This document shows, one piece after another, positions 36,771 to 47,783 of a stretch of 64,000 nt of DNA. The notes under the pieces are model-generated. The model was not told the DNA's origin and ran no database searches. It saw only the letters and a program-made list of their open reading frames with translations. A program made the position numbers and the translations under genes. This DNA comes from Typhlomys cinereus (Eukaryota > Chordata > Mammalia > Rodentia > Platacanthomyidae), in the NCBI GenBank assembly GCA_023101885.1, contig JALPQD010000016.1, positions 9,983,634-10,047,633 of the forward strand. The letters are read 5' to 3'. The first letter of the stretch is position 1; each line of letters begins with the position of its first letter.

Positions 36771-36787
36771 AAAAATTCTCTTTTTAG

Positions 36788-36992
36788 GGGCTCAGGGGTT
36801 AAGCCTCTGCCTTGCTAGACGTAAGGTCCTGAGTTCGGATCCTAGACCCCTAGACCCAACAAACAGATGCCGGGCAGAAGCGGGGGCGGCCTGCATTTCT
36901 GGTTCTGCTAGGGCAGAGCCTGTGAATCCCGGGGCAGAGTAAACAAGGAGGAGGTGGAGACATCCATGGTGGTTCCCTAATTCGTCTGTGGT

Positions 36993-37052
<60 letters not shown>

Positions 37053-37087
37053 CATGCACACATGCACAATTTAATAAATAATAAATA
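36788..37087 (+). mobile_element. young GC-rich SINE, sense, 5'-shortened, with 14-bp TSD
   Basis: The element starts at 'GGGCTCAGGGGTTAAGCCTC', lacking about ten bases of the usual head. It carries 'GAGTTCGGATCC' (B box), the GC-rich body, a (CA)n tract at 36,997-37,050 and an AATAAATAATAAATAA tail. The flanks AATTCTCTTTTTAG at 36,774-36,787 and 37,088-37,101 are identical, proving a recent retroposition. It sits inside the poly(A) side of the antisense L1 3' end at 37.1 kb. Confidence 0.9.
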
Positions 37088-37101
37088 AATTCTCTTTTTA
37101 G

Positions 37102-37598
37102 ACAAACATAATAAGTAGCTGCCCCTTCTTCCTCTTCTCCCTCCCTCCCTCCCTCCCTCCTCTTTTCCTTTCTCACCTCCTTTCCCTTCAACAATTCATC
37201 TCTCTCTCTCCCACTCTCGTACCTACCTGTTTGTGTGGGCGCCAGGGTTCCCTTCCAGTTGTCTGCTCTAGTAGGTATTCAGGCCTGTCCAGTGGTTTAA
37301 GTGGTCCTTCCTTGAGTAAGTCCACAGGTTAGGACATGCCCTTTCATCTGCCCCTTACTCCTAAGTTTCCTACTGCCTGTGGTTATTTCTCCTGAGTTTC
37401 TTGCTGGTCCATGGGGTAATGCCGATATGTAAGCAGTTCTGGTGAAGGTAGGTCTCATTGCAGTGAGTTCCTGGATGCAGCTGCCCTGTCTTGTTTGTCA
37501 TGACCTGACCAGCAGTGAACCACCTCACCAGAGTCTTACAATCTTACTGCCCACTCTTCTACAAGATTCCTTGAGCCTTAGGATGGGGGGAGGTTAGA
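37102..37598 (-). mobile_element. L1 3'UTR, antisense
   Basis: Reverse-complementing this stretch gives a sequence clearly related to 59,500-59,990, including 'ACAACTGGAAGGGAACCCTG' versus 'ATAACTGGAAGGGAGCCCTT' and the adjoining purine-rich 'GGGAGAGAGAGAGATGAA' versus 'GGGAGGGAGAGAGATGAA'. It therefore belongs to the same L1 family and lies antisense. It adjoins sense ORF2 sequence at about 37,600. The Glu/Arg-rich minus-strand open frame is a purine-run artefact. Confidence 0.7.
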
Positions 37599-38990
37599 TT
37601 CATATGTAAACACAAAAGGCCTGAAAAAGAAAAAAAAATCCCGAGTAACAAAAACTACAGGAGGTATCACCATACCAGATCTTAAAATGCAGTACAAGAC
37701 CATAGTAATAAAAAGAGCATGATACTGGCTTCAAAAAGATATACAGACCAATGTATTAAAGTTCACTCTCAAATATAAGCACACATAACCTACAGTCAAC
37801 GGATTTTTTTAATAGAGGTGCCAAAAAATAAACCCATGGAAAAAGGATAGCATCTTCAACAAATTATGTTGGCAAAATTGAACATCTACATGCAGGTGAA
37901 TGAAACCAGACCATTTTTGTGACCTTGCATGAAATTTAACTCCAAATGGATCAAAGACTTTAGTGTTAGATCAGGGACTATAAAACTTCTAGAAAAAAAA
38001 GAAAACACCCTTGAAATGATTGGCCTTTGCCAACATTTCCGTAAGAGGACTCCAAATGCATAAGAAATGAGTTCAATCACTGAACAAGTGGAACTACGTG
38101 AAACTAAAAATCTTTTGCTCAGCAAAAGAAACTGTTAACTGAGTAAAATGGCAACCTATGGAATGGAAGAGTATCTTCACTAACCACACATCTTATACAG
38201 AACTAATATCCAAGTGCACAGAAAATCAAAAAATTAAATCCCATGAAAGTAAACAACTCCTTTAAAAATAGACTGTAGAACTAAAAACAAACTTTTCACT
38301 GGTGAAAAATTCAAATGTCTAATAAACATCTTAAAAATTCCGACCTTCCTAGCCATTAGATAAATGCAAATTGAAACCACCCTGAAATATCATCTCATTC
38401 CAGTAGAATGGGTAAAGGTCTAAAACGTAAACAACAGCAAATGCTGGCATAGTGCAGGAAGAAGCGGACCCTCATACATTGCTGGTGGTGAGATCATTTT
38501 GGAGGTTCCTAAAAAACTTAAAAATTGAAATAACATATAACCCAGCTATACTACTCCTGGGGATATTCTTAAAGAACACTGCATCTTTCAAGAGTCATTT
38601 GTACAACCATGTTCATAACAGCTCTTTTCACAATAGCAAAGAAATGGAACCAACTTAGATGTCTAATAATTGATGAATGGCTAATAAAAATGTGTTGCAC
38701 ATATTCAATGGAATACTATTTAGCTTTCAGGAAAAGTGAACTAATGAAAATTTTCAGTAAATGGATGGAGCTGGAAAAAATTATACTTAGTGAAGTATCC
38801 CAGATGCAGGAAGACATGTCACATATTTTCCCCTATAAGTGGATTTCAGCATTAAACCCTCAGTTCGATACAAGAAAAGATCTTAACACCCAAACAAGAT
38901 ACACCCAATGGAAGAGCAGTGAAATAGACAACAATAACCAACCAGAGTACAGAGTGTCAGCAACCCTAAAATGCCCAAGAAGTTCTTGAA
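37599..38990 (+). mobile_element. L1 ORF2 3' half (reverse transcriptase to C-terminus), broken
   Basis: The sequence follows the late part of L1 ORF2, which encodes the endonuclease and reverse transcriptase needed for L1 retrotransposition. Translation of 38,609-38,989 contains 'FTIAKKWNQLRC', 'YSMEYYLAFRK' and 'WMELEKIILSEVSQMQ', the C-terminal signatures of mammalian L1 ORF2. Upstream parts are in several frames with stops, so the copy is dead. The 5' half of L1 is absent. With the antisense 3'UTR to its left, it has the form of a minus-strand L1 with an inverted 5' segment, mirroring the 57-60 kb insertion. Confidence 0.85.
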
Positions 38991-39260
38991 ACTAATAAGA
39001 TTCACTGGGCTCCTCCCTGACTTGGCAGAAAGAAGTAAATAACTTCAGGAGGCAGAGACACCTTGGGTAGCCTAAGAATTGGAAACTAAGTATTCTTAGT
39101 CCTGGCAACAAAAGAGATACTGGATTGTCCCTGTTGGAAGTCATCACCCTTGCTTGGGTGGCCTTTTGAGACATATAGCTTCCATTGAGTTAGTCCTTCT
39201 TCTGTAAGTAACCCTGGGCCATACTCACATAGTAACCCTAATAACTCATTGGTTCCCAAA
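38991..39260 (+). mobile_element. probable L1 3' flank continuing the ORF2 segment
   Basis: The stretch continues past the ORF2 end without an evident break. I have no independent match to an L1 3'UTR here, so the right boundary of the element is uncertain. Confidence 0.3.
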
Positions 39261-39499
39261 GTTGAACTTTGGCTTAATCATTACTTCAGTTTGTCATTAT
39301 TGTTATATGTAAAGTGAATAGACATTTGCAACAGTGTTTTTCCAGTAAAGGTGTATAAAGCAAATAAATGCATATATGCATTCATATATCATATGCTTAC
39401 TTAATAGAATATAATTAATTCCATGTCTATTACTATTTGGCCATAATCCTTATATAATATATGCTATCACATGTTTTAATTTCCTAAATGCATATCATC

Positions 39500-39690
39500 A
39501 ATGCTGCATTTATGTATTTCACGTAATAGTTTGCTATCATCCACGTTGTAATGGTTAATTCAAATAACTTGTATATTACATTCAGTCGTGTTACTACAAT
39601 ATTTACTAAACAATAGTTTACTCATTCATTTCTTATCCCATTGATGGACATTAAGAGGGCTTCCAATGTTTTGCCTGAATAAAGATGTTG
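39500..39690 (-). mobile_element. old L1 3' fragment, antisense
   Basis: 'TATCATCCACGTTGTAATGG', 'CATTGATGGACATTAAGAGG' and 'CTTCCAATGTTTTGCCTGAA' follow the antisense of the L1 ORF2 end (CATCCATGTTGTAGCAT, GTTGATGGACATTTGGGTTG, TTTCCACTTTTTGGC). Confidence 0.6.
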
Positions 39691-40405
39691 TATTCTATAA
39701 AAGGAAAAATTATGAACACAGACATCAATTGAACTTATCAACATCTGTTCTGAGAAAGACACTGTTGAGTGAAAGAAAAGATTAGCCACAAAAGGAGTAA
39801 AAATATTTGAAAAAACACATAAATGACAGTCGCCCAAAATGTATGAAGAACTACTGCAACTTAACAAGAGACTGTATAATAGTCTGAAAACAAGGGCAAA
39901 TATCTTAACTAACAGTTCACCAAAGAAGATGAGCAGGTGACAGGGCAACAGTGAGAAAAATTTTAAAACTAGATTTCTTTGAGGGTATTCAAATAATGAG
40001 CTCCTATGAAGTGCTCAGTGAAGTGGTCAAATGCTGATGAAGATGTAGACCTACAAGGTGTCTCAATCACTATTGGTGGGAGTGAAAAATGATATAGTCA
40101 CTTTATGAAATATTTTGTCAATTCACTACAAGACTAAGCATTCTTGAAATGCATAGCTCAGTAACATAAATTTGACTCCTTAGCATTGACCAAAAAAAGT
40201 TGGTCGTATGTTTACATCCTTCCCCATCTATCCTGGCTCTTCAATGAACAAACAAGTATACCCATAAAGCATTTAGAACTGCTTACTTTTAGCTGGGAAA
40301 TTTTGGAAGTAATCAAATTTTCCTTCAGTAGTTACTGGAAAACAGACAACGGAATGATATTCTTCACTAAGGGAAATGAGCTATCATCTTATTTCAAGAA
40401 ATGGA
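39691..40405 (+). mobile_element. old L1 ORF2 3' fragment, sense
   Basis: 'GAAGAACTACTGCAACTTAA', 'GTTCACCAAAGAAGATGAGC', 'TATTGGTGGGAGTGAAAAAT' and 'GGAAAACAGACAACGGAATG' follow the order of the last kilobase of L1 ORF2. It is older and more decayed than the 37.6-kb copy. It lies head-to-head with the antisense fragment on its left; the two overlap in L1 coordinates, so they are separate insertions. Confidence 0.6.
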
Positions 40406-41837
40406 GGTAGACTAGATGTGTATTACTAAATGACAAGGGATCTGAAGAGCCTAAGAACTGTAGTGTTCCAAACATGTGTCGTTCTGGAAAAGGCCACACA
40501 AAGGAGACCAGATTTATCTTTTAGATCCATTACTGCCAGAAGTTGGAGGGAAGAAAGAGATAAACAGTCAGGATACAGAGGATATTCCGGTAGCTGGCTG
40601 CTCTGCGTAATGCAGAATAATGAATAGACCACTATGTGCTTCTCTATACCCACAAAAGCAGCAATCTCAACTGTAAACCTTGATGTCTGTTATGGTCCTT
40701 GGGACACAGTCTAGTTGCAGCAAACAGCACTTTGGAGAAAGATAATAAGGAGCTTGAAACATGAAGTGCCAGAGTTTATGTAATACATTTATGCTTTACT
40801 TTTCTGTGAATCTAAGCTGCACTAAACTAAAGATAAGCAAAAATATTATTTACAAAATGTGCCTTGACATGCCTTAACAGGTAGGTTTTGGAAATCTACA
40901 TTTTTTATTATATTTGGATCATTTACATCACTTTAGTTAACTTTACTTTTTCTTGACTTACATTTTTAGTTTTCTTTTGAAATTAACTGAACTGTATCTC
41001 TCTTCTATAATGCTGGAATTTGAAGAATATTTAAAAAAATTTTTTCCTAAGTCCAATCAATTTGGCATTAAATAGTATCTTAAAAATTCTGTTTCTTTAA
41101 TATTACTTATCTTTCTTTTTTAGCCTCAAGTATTTTAAAAGATAAGTTTTGATCATCTTTACTTTAAGAAGCTGTTATAAAGTTTCTTCAGTATATATAT
41201 AACTAAATTTATAATTTTTGAAAAGTTGTGTACAATATGAATATTCATGTAATAAAGCATTTTAAGTGTATGTGTTCAAGAATTATTTTATTAATCAGTT
41301 TTGTTTTACTAATGGTTTATGAACATAAAATTATTGATTCATTGTTACTTAATTTAAATCTTTGGAAATGACATTTCTATGTTTTCATGTAGTTTAACTG
41401 TAGAAAATTCTGCCCATCTTGTACTTCTTTGTAGATTATGCTATTTCTTTCTTTGAATTATTCAAATATGCCAACTTCTTTTTTCTTACTGTTGGGCTTT
41501 TATGCTGTTCAGATACCCCTGTCTCAACTTGTGAATCACTCTCCTTTCCTTATCTGGGAATTCTGTTGCATAGTCTTATATTTTTTATATTCTAAATATA
41601 TATATGTACATATGAATGTATCTGCTTTCAGTATCACTCCCCTACTCTACACCTGTTCTCTGAATGTTATAATTTCTGTGTCTACACTCCATATGTTGTG
41701 TCTCCTTAAATACATAATATATCAATGTAGGAAATCACATTTGTTTTTGAACTTTTCTTTTCTAGCAATATTCTTAATCTGTTTTCCAATATGCTACCTA
41801 CCTTTTGTAGCTATATGTATACTGACACCGTTATTCT
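40406..41837. other. unique DNA, nothing recognised
   Basis: The + strand open frame at 41,438-41,851 (137 codons, hydrophobic) lies in T-rich DNA just before an antisense L1 3' fragment. I see no domain and do not call a gene. Confidence 0.4.
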
Positions 41838-42020
41838 TTTTTAGCTTTTAGTTGACACATAGTACTTATACATATTTATGAGATACAGTGTAGTATTTTT
41901 ATACATACAAACAACATCTAATTGCCAATCACGATGAATAACAATTTCATTTTCTTAAGAATTCATTGTTTATTGTGTGTTCAGAAGATTGCATCTTCTT
42001 TATTCTAAATTCTTCATGAA
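41838..42020 (-). mobile_element. ancient L1 (L1MA-like) 3'UTR, antisense
   Basis: 'GTTGACACATAGTACTTATA', 'CATATTTATGAGATACAGTG' and 'TAGTATTTTTATACATACAA' match the antisense L1MA-type 3'UTR (ACATATAGTTGTTGTATATATTTATGGGGTACAGTGTGATGTTTTGATACATG) in order. Confidence 0.6.
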
Positions 42021-42689
42021 ATGTAAAGTGGCGTCAAGTTCCAGAATGCTTTGTGTGGCAGGGGTCTTAACAGAATAAAAAAGGAAAATAAATTGTGGGA
42101 AACTAGCCATTACATTTTTTATGGAAATGGAAACCTCTTTCTCTTAACTATATTTTCATACCACTTCTGTAACTTCTTGCAGAAATTTTTAAGAAATCAA
42201 ACACAGAAGCAAGGGGTTTGATTTGACCTCTGGTCATAATTCTTTTACTCCTGCTGTAGTAGGGCTTTTTGGGTTATCATAGAGAATTTGATTTTATTAT
42301 AAATACAAAAGGAAATTATAAGAGAGTTTCATCATTAGTATTATAAGATCTACAGGTCACAGAGAGCAGATTTCTGATTATGGTGAGACATGGTTAAATC
42401 AAGAAGATAAAAGGATGAGAAAGAATTAAAAGACTAAAGTGAAAGTTTGGGGCAGTCTCTAAACAAGAAACCTCCTTTTGTGATTGATGGAATCTAATAC
42501 AGAGAATTGTAACTGGCCAAAAATGTAGGGAATAAGTGACTGTGGAGTGCTTAGCCCTAAACAGGACATCTGGATCATTCATCATCCTATGGTTTAGAAG
42601 GCAGTACTATAAGAGCCAGAGCTTGGGAAGAATGCTACCAAACTTGTGTTTTCTAGAAGTTACAGGCCTTTGCAGCAATGAATCCACTG
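42021..42689. other. unique DNA, nothing recognised
   Basis: No feature was recognised. Confidence 0.4.
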
Positions 42690-43065
42690 TTGCTATACCA
42701 GCACAGGATTTAACCTGTGCAGCATTTCCTTATGGAAGGGTGATGACCTCAAGAGACATTATGCATCCCTGAGGGACTAGTGAGGATTAATGCTGAGTGT
42801 GGGGGTGGGAAGATACTTCCTTCAATGATGTACCTGCTGATGGGTTGTCATGCAGGAGCAAGTGCTCAGGCATGTTATTTCAGGCAACCCTCATGTTACT
42901 CAGTGAGTCACATATACAAATAACAATACAAGAAGCCGAAGGGAGAATGACTGGGAAGAGGAATGTTTTCAATGGCAGAAAGAGAAGAGAAGGGAATGAG
43001 TAATATGGCTTAAAAATTAATCTATTATGTTTATACATGAAACTGACAAAGAATAAGAATGAAAA
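42690..43065 (+). mobile_element. L1-type 3' end, sense
   Basis: 'AGCACAGGATTTAACCTGTG' and, further on, 'CAGTGAGTCACATATACAAA' and 'GAAGGGAGAATGACTGGGAA' correspond in order to 51,930-52,330 ('GCACAGGATTTGGTCCACCA', 'CCGTGGGTCATATACACAAA', 'GGTGGTAAAAGGAGAGGGGT'). Both resemble rodent L1 3' ends, which finish in an A-rich 'TATGAAA' type tail. Confidence 0.5.
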
Positions 43066-43136
43066 TGTGTGTGTGTGTGCGCATAAAGATTAAAAAAGCA
43101 GTTTTGATATATATTGAAGGTCCCAATTGCAATGTT

Positions 43137-43460
<324 letters not shown>

Positions 43461-43484
43461 ATCTCCATGTATCAGTCTATCATT

Positions 43485-43819
43485 TATCATGGTTTGAAAG
43501 TGTCTACTACAGGCTCTTGTTTTGGGAAGGTCATGGAATCTTTAGGAGACAGAACATTGCTAGAAGGTAATCACAGGAGGTAGGCCTTAAGGTGGTTTAG
43601 TCCTACACAACTTCCAGGACAAGTCTGCTCTTAATAGTTGGCAGTCTTAGATGAGTGTGACTTAGCCTGTCTCCAGTTTCTTCTGCCAACCATGCCGCTT
43701 CAGCCATGAAAGATTGTATCACCCCCTCTGGAATTGTAAACTAAAAAAGTCTCCTTTCTCCCTTAAGTTGCTTGCCTTTGGGTGTTCTCTCTCAGTAACA
43801 GAAAAAAGTAACAAGTACA
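43485..43819 (+). mobile_element. solo MaLR LTR (MT/ORR1-like), sense, with 5-bp TSD
   Basis: It begins 'TATCATGGTTTGAAAGTGTC' (a decayed TGTCATGGTTTGAA start), continues 'TAGTTGGCAGTCTTAGATGA', 'CTCTGGAATTGTAAACTAAA' and 'TTAAGTTGCTTGCCTTTGGG', and ends 'AAAAGTAACAAGTACA'. Flanks TCATT at 43,480-43,484 and 43,820-43,824 are identical, the 5-bp duplication expected for ERVL/MaLR. No internal region remains. Confidence 0.85.
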
Positions 43820-44192
43820 TCATTTATTCTATATTAGTTTGTCAATTTATCTGTCAGTCTATATATTATTTGTCCTCTGTTTCTCTATCATCTTTCTTGA
43901 CTAGCAGATTCTGCTACTGAAGAAGCCAACACTGAATTTATTTTCTACTCTATGAGTTTGCTTTTTTCTCTAGCTGTTCTTAATTTCATTATTTCTTTTC
44001 ATTTGCAAATTTGGGATTTGATTTGTTCTTGTTTTTTTAGTTCTTGGCTTTCATCATTAGGTTATTTGAATTTGTTAAAAGCAGGTGTTCATTGTTTTAA
44101 ACTTCTCTCTATGGCTGCTTTAGATCTGTCTTGAGGTCTTTGATTTGGGTTTTGGTATTCACTGTTTCATTATTTCACCTTTTAACCTTTTC

Positions 44193-44276
44193 TTTTTCTT
44201 TTTTTTTTTAAGAAGTCAATTTTTAAATTTTTTAATTTTTTTTTATTATTTATTCAAGTGTGCATGTATGCATGTG

Positions 44277-44318
<42 letters not shown>

Positions 44319-44534
44319 ACCACGGACGAATTCGGGAACCACCATGGACGCTGCCACCTCCTCCTTGTTTACTCTGTCCCGGGATTCACAGGCTCCGCCC
44401 TACCAGGACCAGAAACGCAGGCCGTCCCCGCTTCCGCTTCTGCTGGCATCTATACATGGGGTCTAGGATCCGAACTCAGGACTTTCCGCCTACAAGGCAG
44501 AGGCTTAACCCCTGAGCCACCTCTCCAGCCCCAT
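44193..44534 (-). mobile_element. young GC-rich SINE, antisense, with 14-bp TSD
   Basis: A T-rich start and a TG tract (44,265-44,315) give the reversed tail. The GC-rich body follows, and 'CTGAGCCACCTCTCCAGCCCC' shortened is the reversed head. The flanks CTTTTAACCTTTTC at 44,179-44,192 and 44,535-44,548 are identical. It is inserted in the antisense L1. The + strand frames across it read the (TG)n as Cys/Val and are artefacts. Confidence 0.92.
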
Positions 44535-45432
44535 CTTTTAACCTTTTCAATGAACCATTGGTGAGGTGTAATCCTACTATTAATTTATATATTTTGTATC
44601 ATATTATAGCTTCTAACATTAATTTTGTTTATTGACAATCTTATTTCATTGAAGAATTTCTGGTGACATGATTTTATTTAATATGTCCTGGAGAATATCC
44701 CATGTACTTTTGTGAACATATATTTTGCAGTTGTTTAACTAGAATGTTCTGTGAAAACATGTTATCTCCAACTAGATTCTTTTGAAATCTAAAGTTTATT
44801 TGCTAACTGTTATTGTATCAGAACACACCTATTTTAAAATTTATTATTTGTTATACACAATTGGATGTCCCAGTGTTGGATGCATAGGTGTTCACAATTA
44901 GTTGTCATGGTCTTTTGCTCAATGGGGCAATATACATATGTTCTTTTCATAATAATTTTAAGTCTAATTAAATTCCTACAAATTTAGCCCCTTCTGTTTT
45001 TATTACTTTCATTTACATGGAAACTGTTTTTCTATGCTTTCACTTTTCCCCTGGAGGCATTTTACCACCAAGGAAAGTTTCATGAAAGGCGCATGTCATT
45101 GACCATTATTTTTCACCCACTCGGCAAAACTTCAGGGTTTAGTTGACTAATTAACAGTGTTTGCCTTCAATATTATCATTTAAAGACCATAGTCTTGCCA
45201 TTTTTTCCCTGAGTGTTTTATCTAGTCTGTGTTCTTCCCCCTCCTCATTGTTAATCTTAGCAGATTATGTATGCATGAACAGACTCCATCTTTTTTTCTC
45301 TGTGCTTTGTTTTGTGTTCTGTAACTGAGTTTACACTTTCAAATTACCATGATAGTGTTACTGTCCTTTATCCTCTAGAAGTGGGACTTCTTTAAGCATT
45401 TCTTATAAGGCCTATTTGATCATGAATTTCTT

Positions 45433-45442
45433 CAGGTGTGTG

Positions 45443-45498
<56 letters not shown>

Positions 45499-45650
45499 AG
45501 AGGGCATTGTCTGTAAAACCCTAAGAGTGATTTTAGGGGCATAGGCTGCCACCATTTCTGCCCTGTGTTTTTAAGTGGGATCTGGGATTTGAACTCAGGT
45601 CCTTTTGTTTGCCAAAGAGAAGCTTACCCCTTAGCCATCTACCCAGCCCA
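45433..45650 (-). mobile_element. old tRNA-derived SINE, antisense, inside L1
   Basis: A TG tract of about 60 bases leads into 'TTAGAGGGCATTGTCTGTAA', 'CTAAGAGTGATTTTAGGGGC' and 'GGATTTGAACTCAGGTCCTT', ending 'TAGCCATCTACCCAGCCCA'. It belongs to the older subfamily and lacks a central segment compared with the 46.3-kb copy. Confidence 0.75.
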
Positions 45651-46287
45651 GGTTTTGTTTTTCTCAGAAATATTTTTACATTTTTGAAGGATACCTTTGT
45701 TAAGAATAATAATTATGATGGCAAAGATTTTTTTTCCTTACTTCCAATGTGTCTTTCCATTCTCTCATGCCCTGGATGGTTTCCACTGAGAAATCTGTTG
45801 TAGTTCTGATGAATGACTTTTACTATATTTCCATTTTGAACCTTATAGATTTTTTGCATAATGGGTCTTTGAGGACTATATATGGTCAAATCTGTGAAAA
45901 TTGCTTCATGTGAAGGGTGTCTGGATGGTTGTAGCTTTCCTAAGACTTGAAGAGTTTTCAGTTATTTTACTAAACAAGATGTTTTTCTTTCCTCCTCCCT
46001 GCATTTTTCTTCTAGAACACCCATCATGCAAACTAACAACTCTCCTCTCTCCTTTTTTCTCAGACGTGCCATGAATCTCATGGTCTTTATCTGTGTGATG
46101 GTTTGTGTCTAGGTTATTTCAGAAAATCTCTCTTGAAGTTCAAAAATTCTGTTACTTGATCTACTCTGTTCTTGAGACTTTCATCTATATTTTCAATTTT
46201 GTTTATTGAGGTTTCAATTTCATGATCCTTGGTGTCTTTGTCAATGATCAGTATTTGTGTTGGATTTCTCATTTAATGTTTTCTTAA

Positions 46288-46320
46288 TTAAAATATACAT
46301 TTTATTTATTTTTATTTATC

Positions 46321-46359
<39 letters not shown>

Positions 46360-46595
46360 AGAGGGTACTCTGTGTTCCCCCTGTGGAGACCCAAGGGTGA
46401 CTTGGGGAATCATCCTCAATTGCTTCTATCTCCTTTTTGCTTCCTTCCCTCTGGGATTTCCCAGACGCCATTCATCTGGGTCAGAAGTACAGGCTGCCAT
46501 TTCCTCCTGGCATTTTTAATATGGGACCTGGAATCCGAACTCAGGATCTTCTGCTTGTGAGACAGAGTCTTAACCCTGAACCATTTCTCCAGCTC
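46288..46595 (-). mobile_element. old tRNA-derived SINE, antisense, with 11-bp TSD, inside L1
   Basis: The reversed A-rich tail, a (TG)n tract (46,322-46,358), 'GGGTGACTTGGGGAATCATC', 'CCGAACTCAGGATCTTCTGC' and the reversed head 'GAACCATTTCTCCAGCTC' give a near full-length copy. The flanks TGTTTTCTTAA at 46,277-46,287 and 46,596-46,606 are identical. Confidence 0.85.
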
Positions 46596-46755
46596 TGTTT
46601 TCTTAAATTTTATAGGTAGTCTCTCTGTATTTTTCTTGAGCTCTCTTAAAAATCACTATTTTTAACTATTTCTTTCAAGCAATCAATGTCTTTTTTGAAC
46701 ATTTTTTTTTGAGATGAGTTGCTAGGTATTAGTTTGTCTTTGCAAACATAATGTC

Positions 46756-47164
46756 TGTTGCAGTTCATCTGCATGGTTGCTGGTAAATGACCATCAAAAG
46801 GCTTAAGGGAGCAAGGTGTTTATTTTCTCTTACAATTCCTGGTTACAGTTCTCAATCCAGCTTGTCAGGAGAACTCACACCAACACCAGAGTCGAGGTAA
46901 CTGGCCATACCATCTCTACATTATGGCTGAGAAAGGGACAATCCTTACTTGCCAGACTAGCATGTCTAGCCAAGTTTATACAAGGATGCCAACTCTCTCA
47001 ACCAGCTCTCTGTCTTTTATTTCTTCATAGGCTGGGACTTCCCTCTCAGCTAGACAATCTCCTACAGGTTTGTTCTGGGCTTAACTCAACCATTAATTCT
47101 CTACAAATGTGCCCAAAGCTCAAACCTTCAACTGTCAAGTTGACACAGATGCCTAACTATGACA
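46756..47164 (-). mobile_element. solo LTR, ERVL/MaLR-type, with 5-bp TSD
   Basis: Ends are TGTTGCAGTTCATC... and ...AACTATGACA, as in the 8,130-8,533 copy. Flanks ATGTC at 46,751-46,755 and 47,165-47,169 are identical. On the sense (minus) strand it starts TGTCATAGTT, has an AATAAA-type signal in the 3' quarter and ends CTGCAACA. No internal region remains. It is inserted next to or within the right part of the antisense L1. Confidence 0.8.
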
Positions 47165-47459
47165 ATGTCTATTTTCATTTTTTATCCACATGCCTTCTAA
47201 AATTAATGTCTGTATATCTGGAATGTCATTTGTTTCTAACAACTGTGTGTGCTCACTTCCTGTGTAACTGGGCCAGGACTTTGGGTATGGATACTGTCTT
47301 AAATATGATCCAAGTGGAATCAATACTGTCATCTCCATATAGACTCTTAAGGTATCTTCAATTTCAGATGAAGATCTCAGTTCCACTGAAGTGGTTCCAC
47401 TAGCTGGAATGTATTTTCTGTCAAATGGGTCTGTTACCATTTGCCTGCATGTTCCCAAT
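47165..47459. other. unassigned, possibly continuing L1
   Basis: This follows the LTR and may be the remaining part of the interrupted antisense L1. No specific match was found. It contains overlapping open frames on both strands with no domain. Confidence 0.3.
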
Positions 47460-47783
47460 AAATTTATATCAAAACAGCTTGAGGGGATAAGGGATTTTAT
47501 TCTGGGTGATTGTTGATTGGCAGTTACAGTTCTTAATTCAACTGGGAAGGAGAACTCATACTTGCATCAGCACCTGAGGGAACTGGCCATTTCGTATCCA
47601 TAAGACTGCTGAGAGAGGACCAATCCTCAATGGACAAGCTAGCATGTCTGGTCATGTGTACCAAAGAATGCCACCTTCCTTAACGCACTCCCTCTGTTAT
47701 CCTTCCATTATATCCACTTGCCCAGAGACTAGCCCTACTACATGGGTCGGGTCATCCCCATCAATTAGAAAATCTCATGAAGG
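47460..47783 (-). mobile_element. related LTR fragment, antisense
   Basis: 'GGGATTTTATTCTGGGTGAT', 'CAGTTACAGTTCTTAATTCA', 'GAGAACTCATACTTGCATCA' and 'ATGCCACCTTCCTTAACGCA' follow the same order as the LTRs at 8.1 and 46.8 kb, with more divergence. It is a different subfamily and is truncated. Confidence 0.6.

Larger units (their letters stand above)
43930..46755 (-). mobile_element. antisense L1, 5' part (ORF2 endonuclease region and upstream), nested with insertions
   Basis: The + strand shows the antisense of L1 in order. 'TGATTTGTTCTTGTTTTTTT' and 'CAGTTGTTTAACTAGAATGT' and 'TGGATGTCCCAGTGTTGGAT' fall in the 5' half of ORF2 (endonuclease). Further right, 'CCATTCTCTCATGCCCTGGA', 'CCACTGAGAAATCTGTTGTA' and 'TACTTGATCTACTCTGTTCT' match the region upstream of ORF2 in older L1s. 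It is interrupted by SINEs at 44,193, 45,433 and 46,288. Frames are broken and no functional protein is encoded. Confidence 0.75.

Noticed and set aside
38609..38989. 126-codon frame with clear protein homology
   Set aside because: As a host gene it is rejected: it is the C-terminal end of L1 ORF2, and it is annotated as a broken L1.
39622..39948. 108-codon minus-strand frame
   Set aside because: It lies across the junction of two oppositely oriented L1 fragments and is their antisense shadow.
46816..47403. 195-codon open frame on the + strand
   Set aside because: It lies mostly in the antisense orientation of a solo LTR whose other copy at 8.1 kb gives a similar but interrupted frame.
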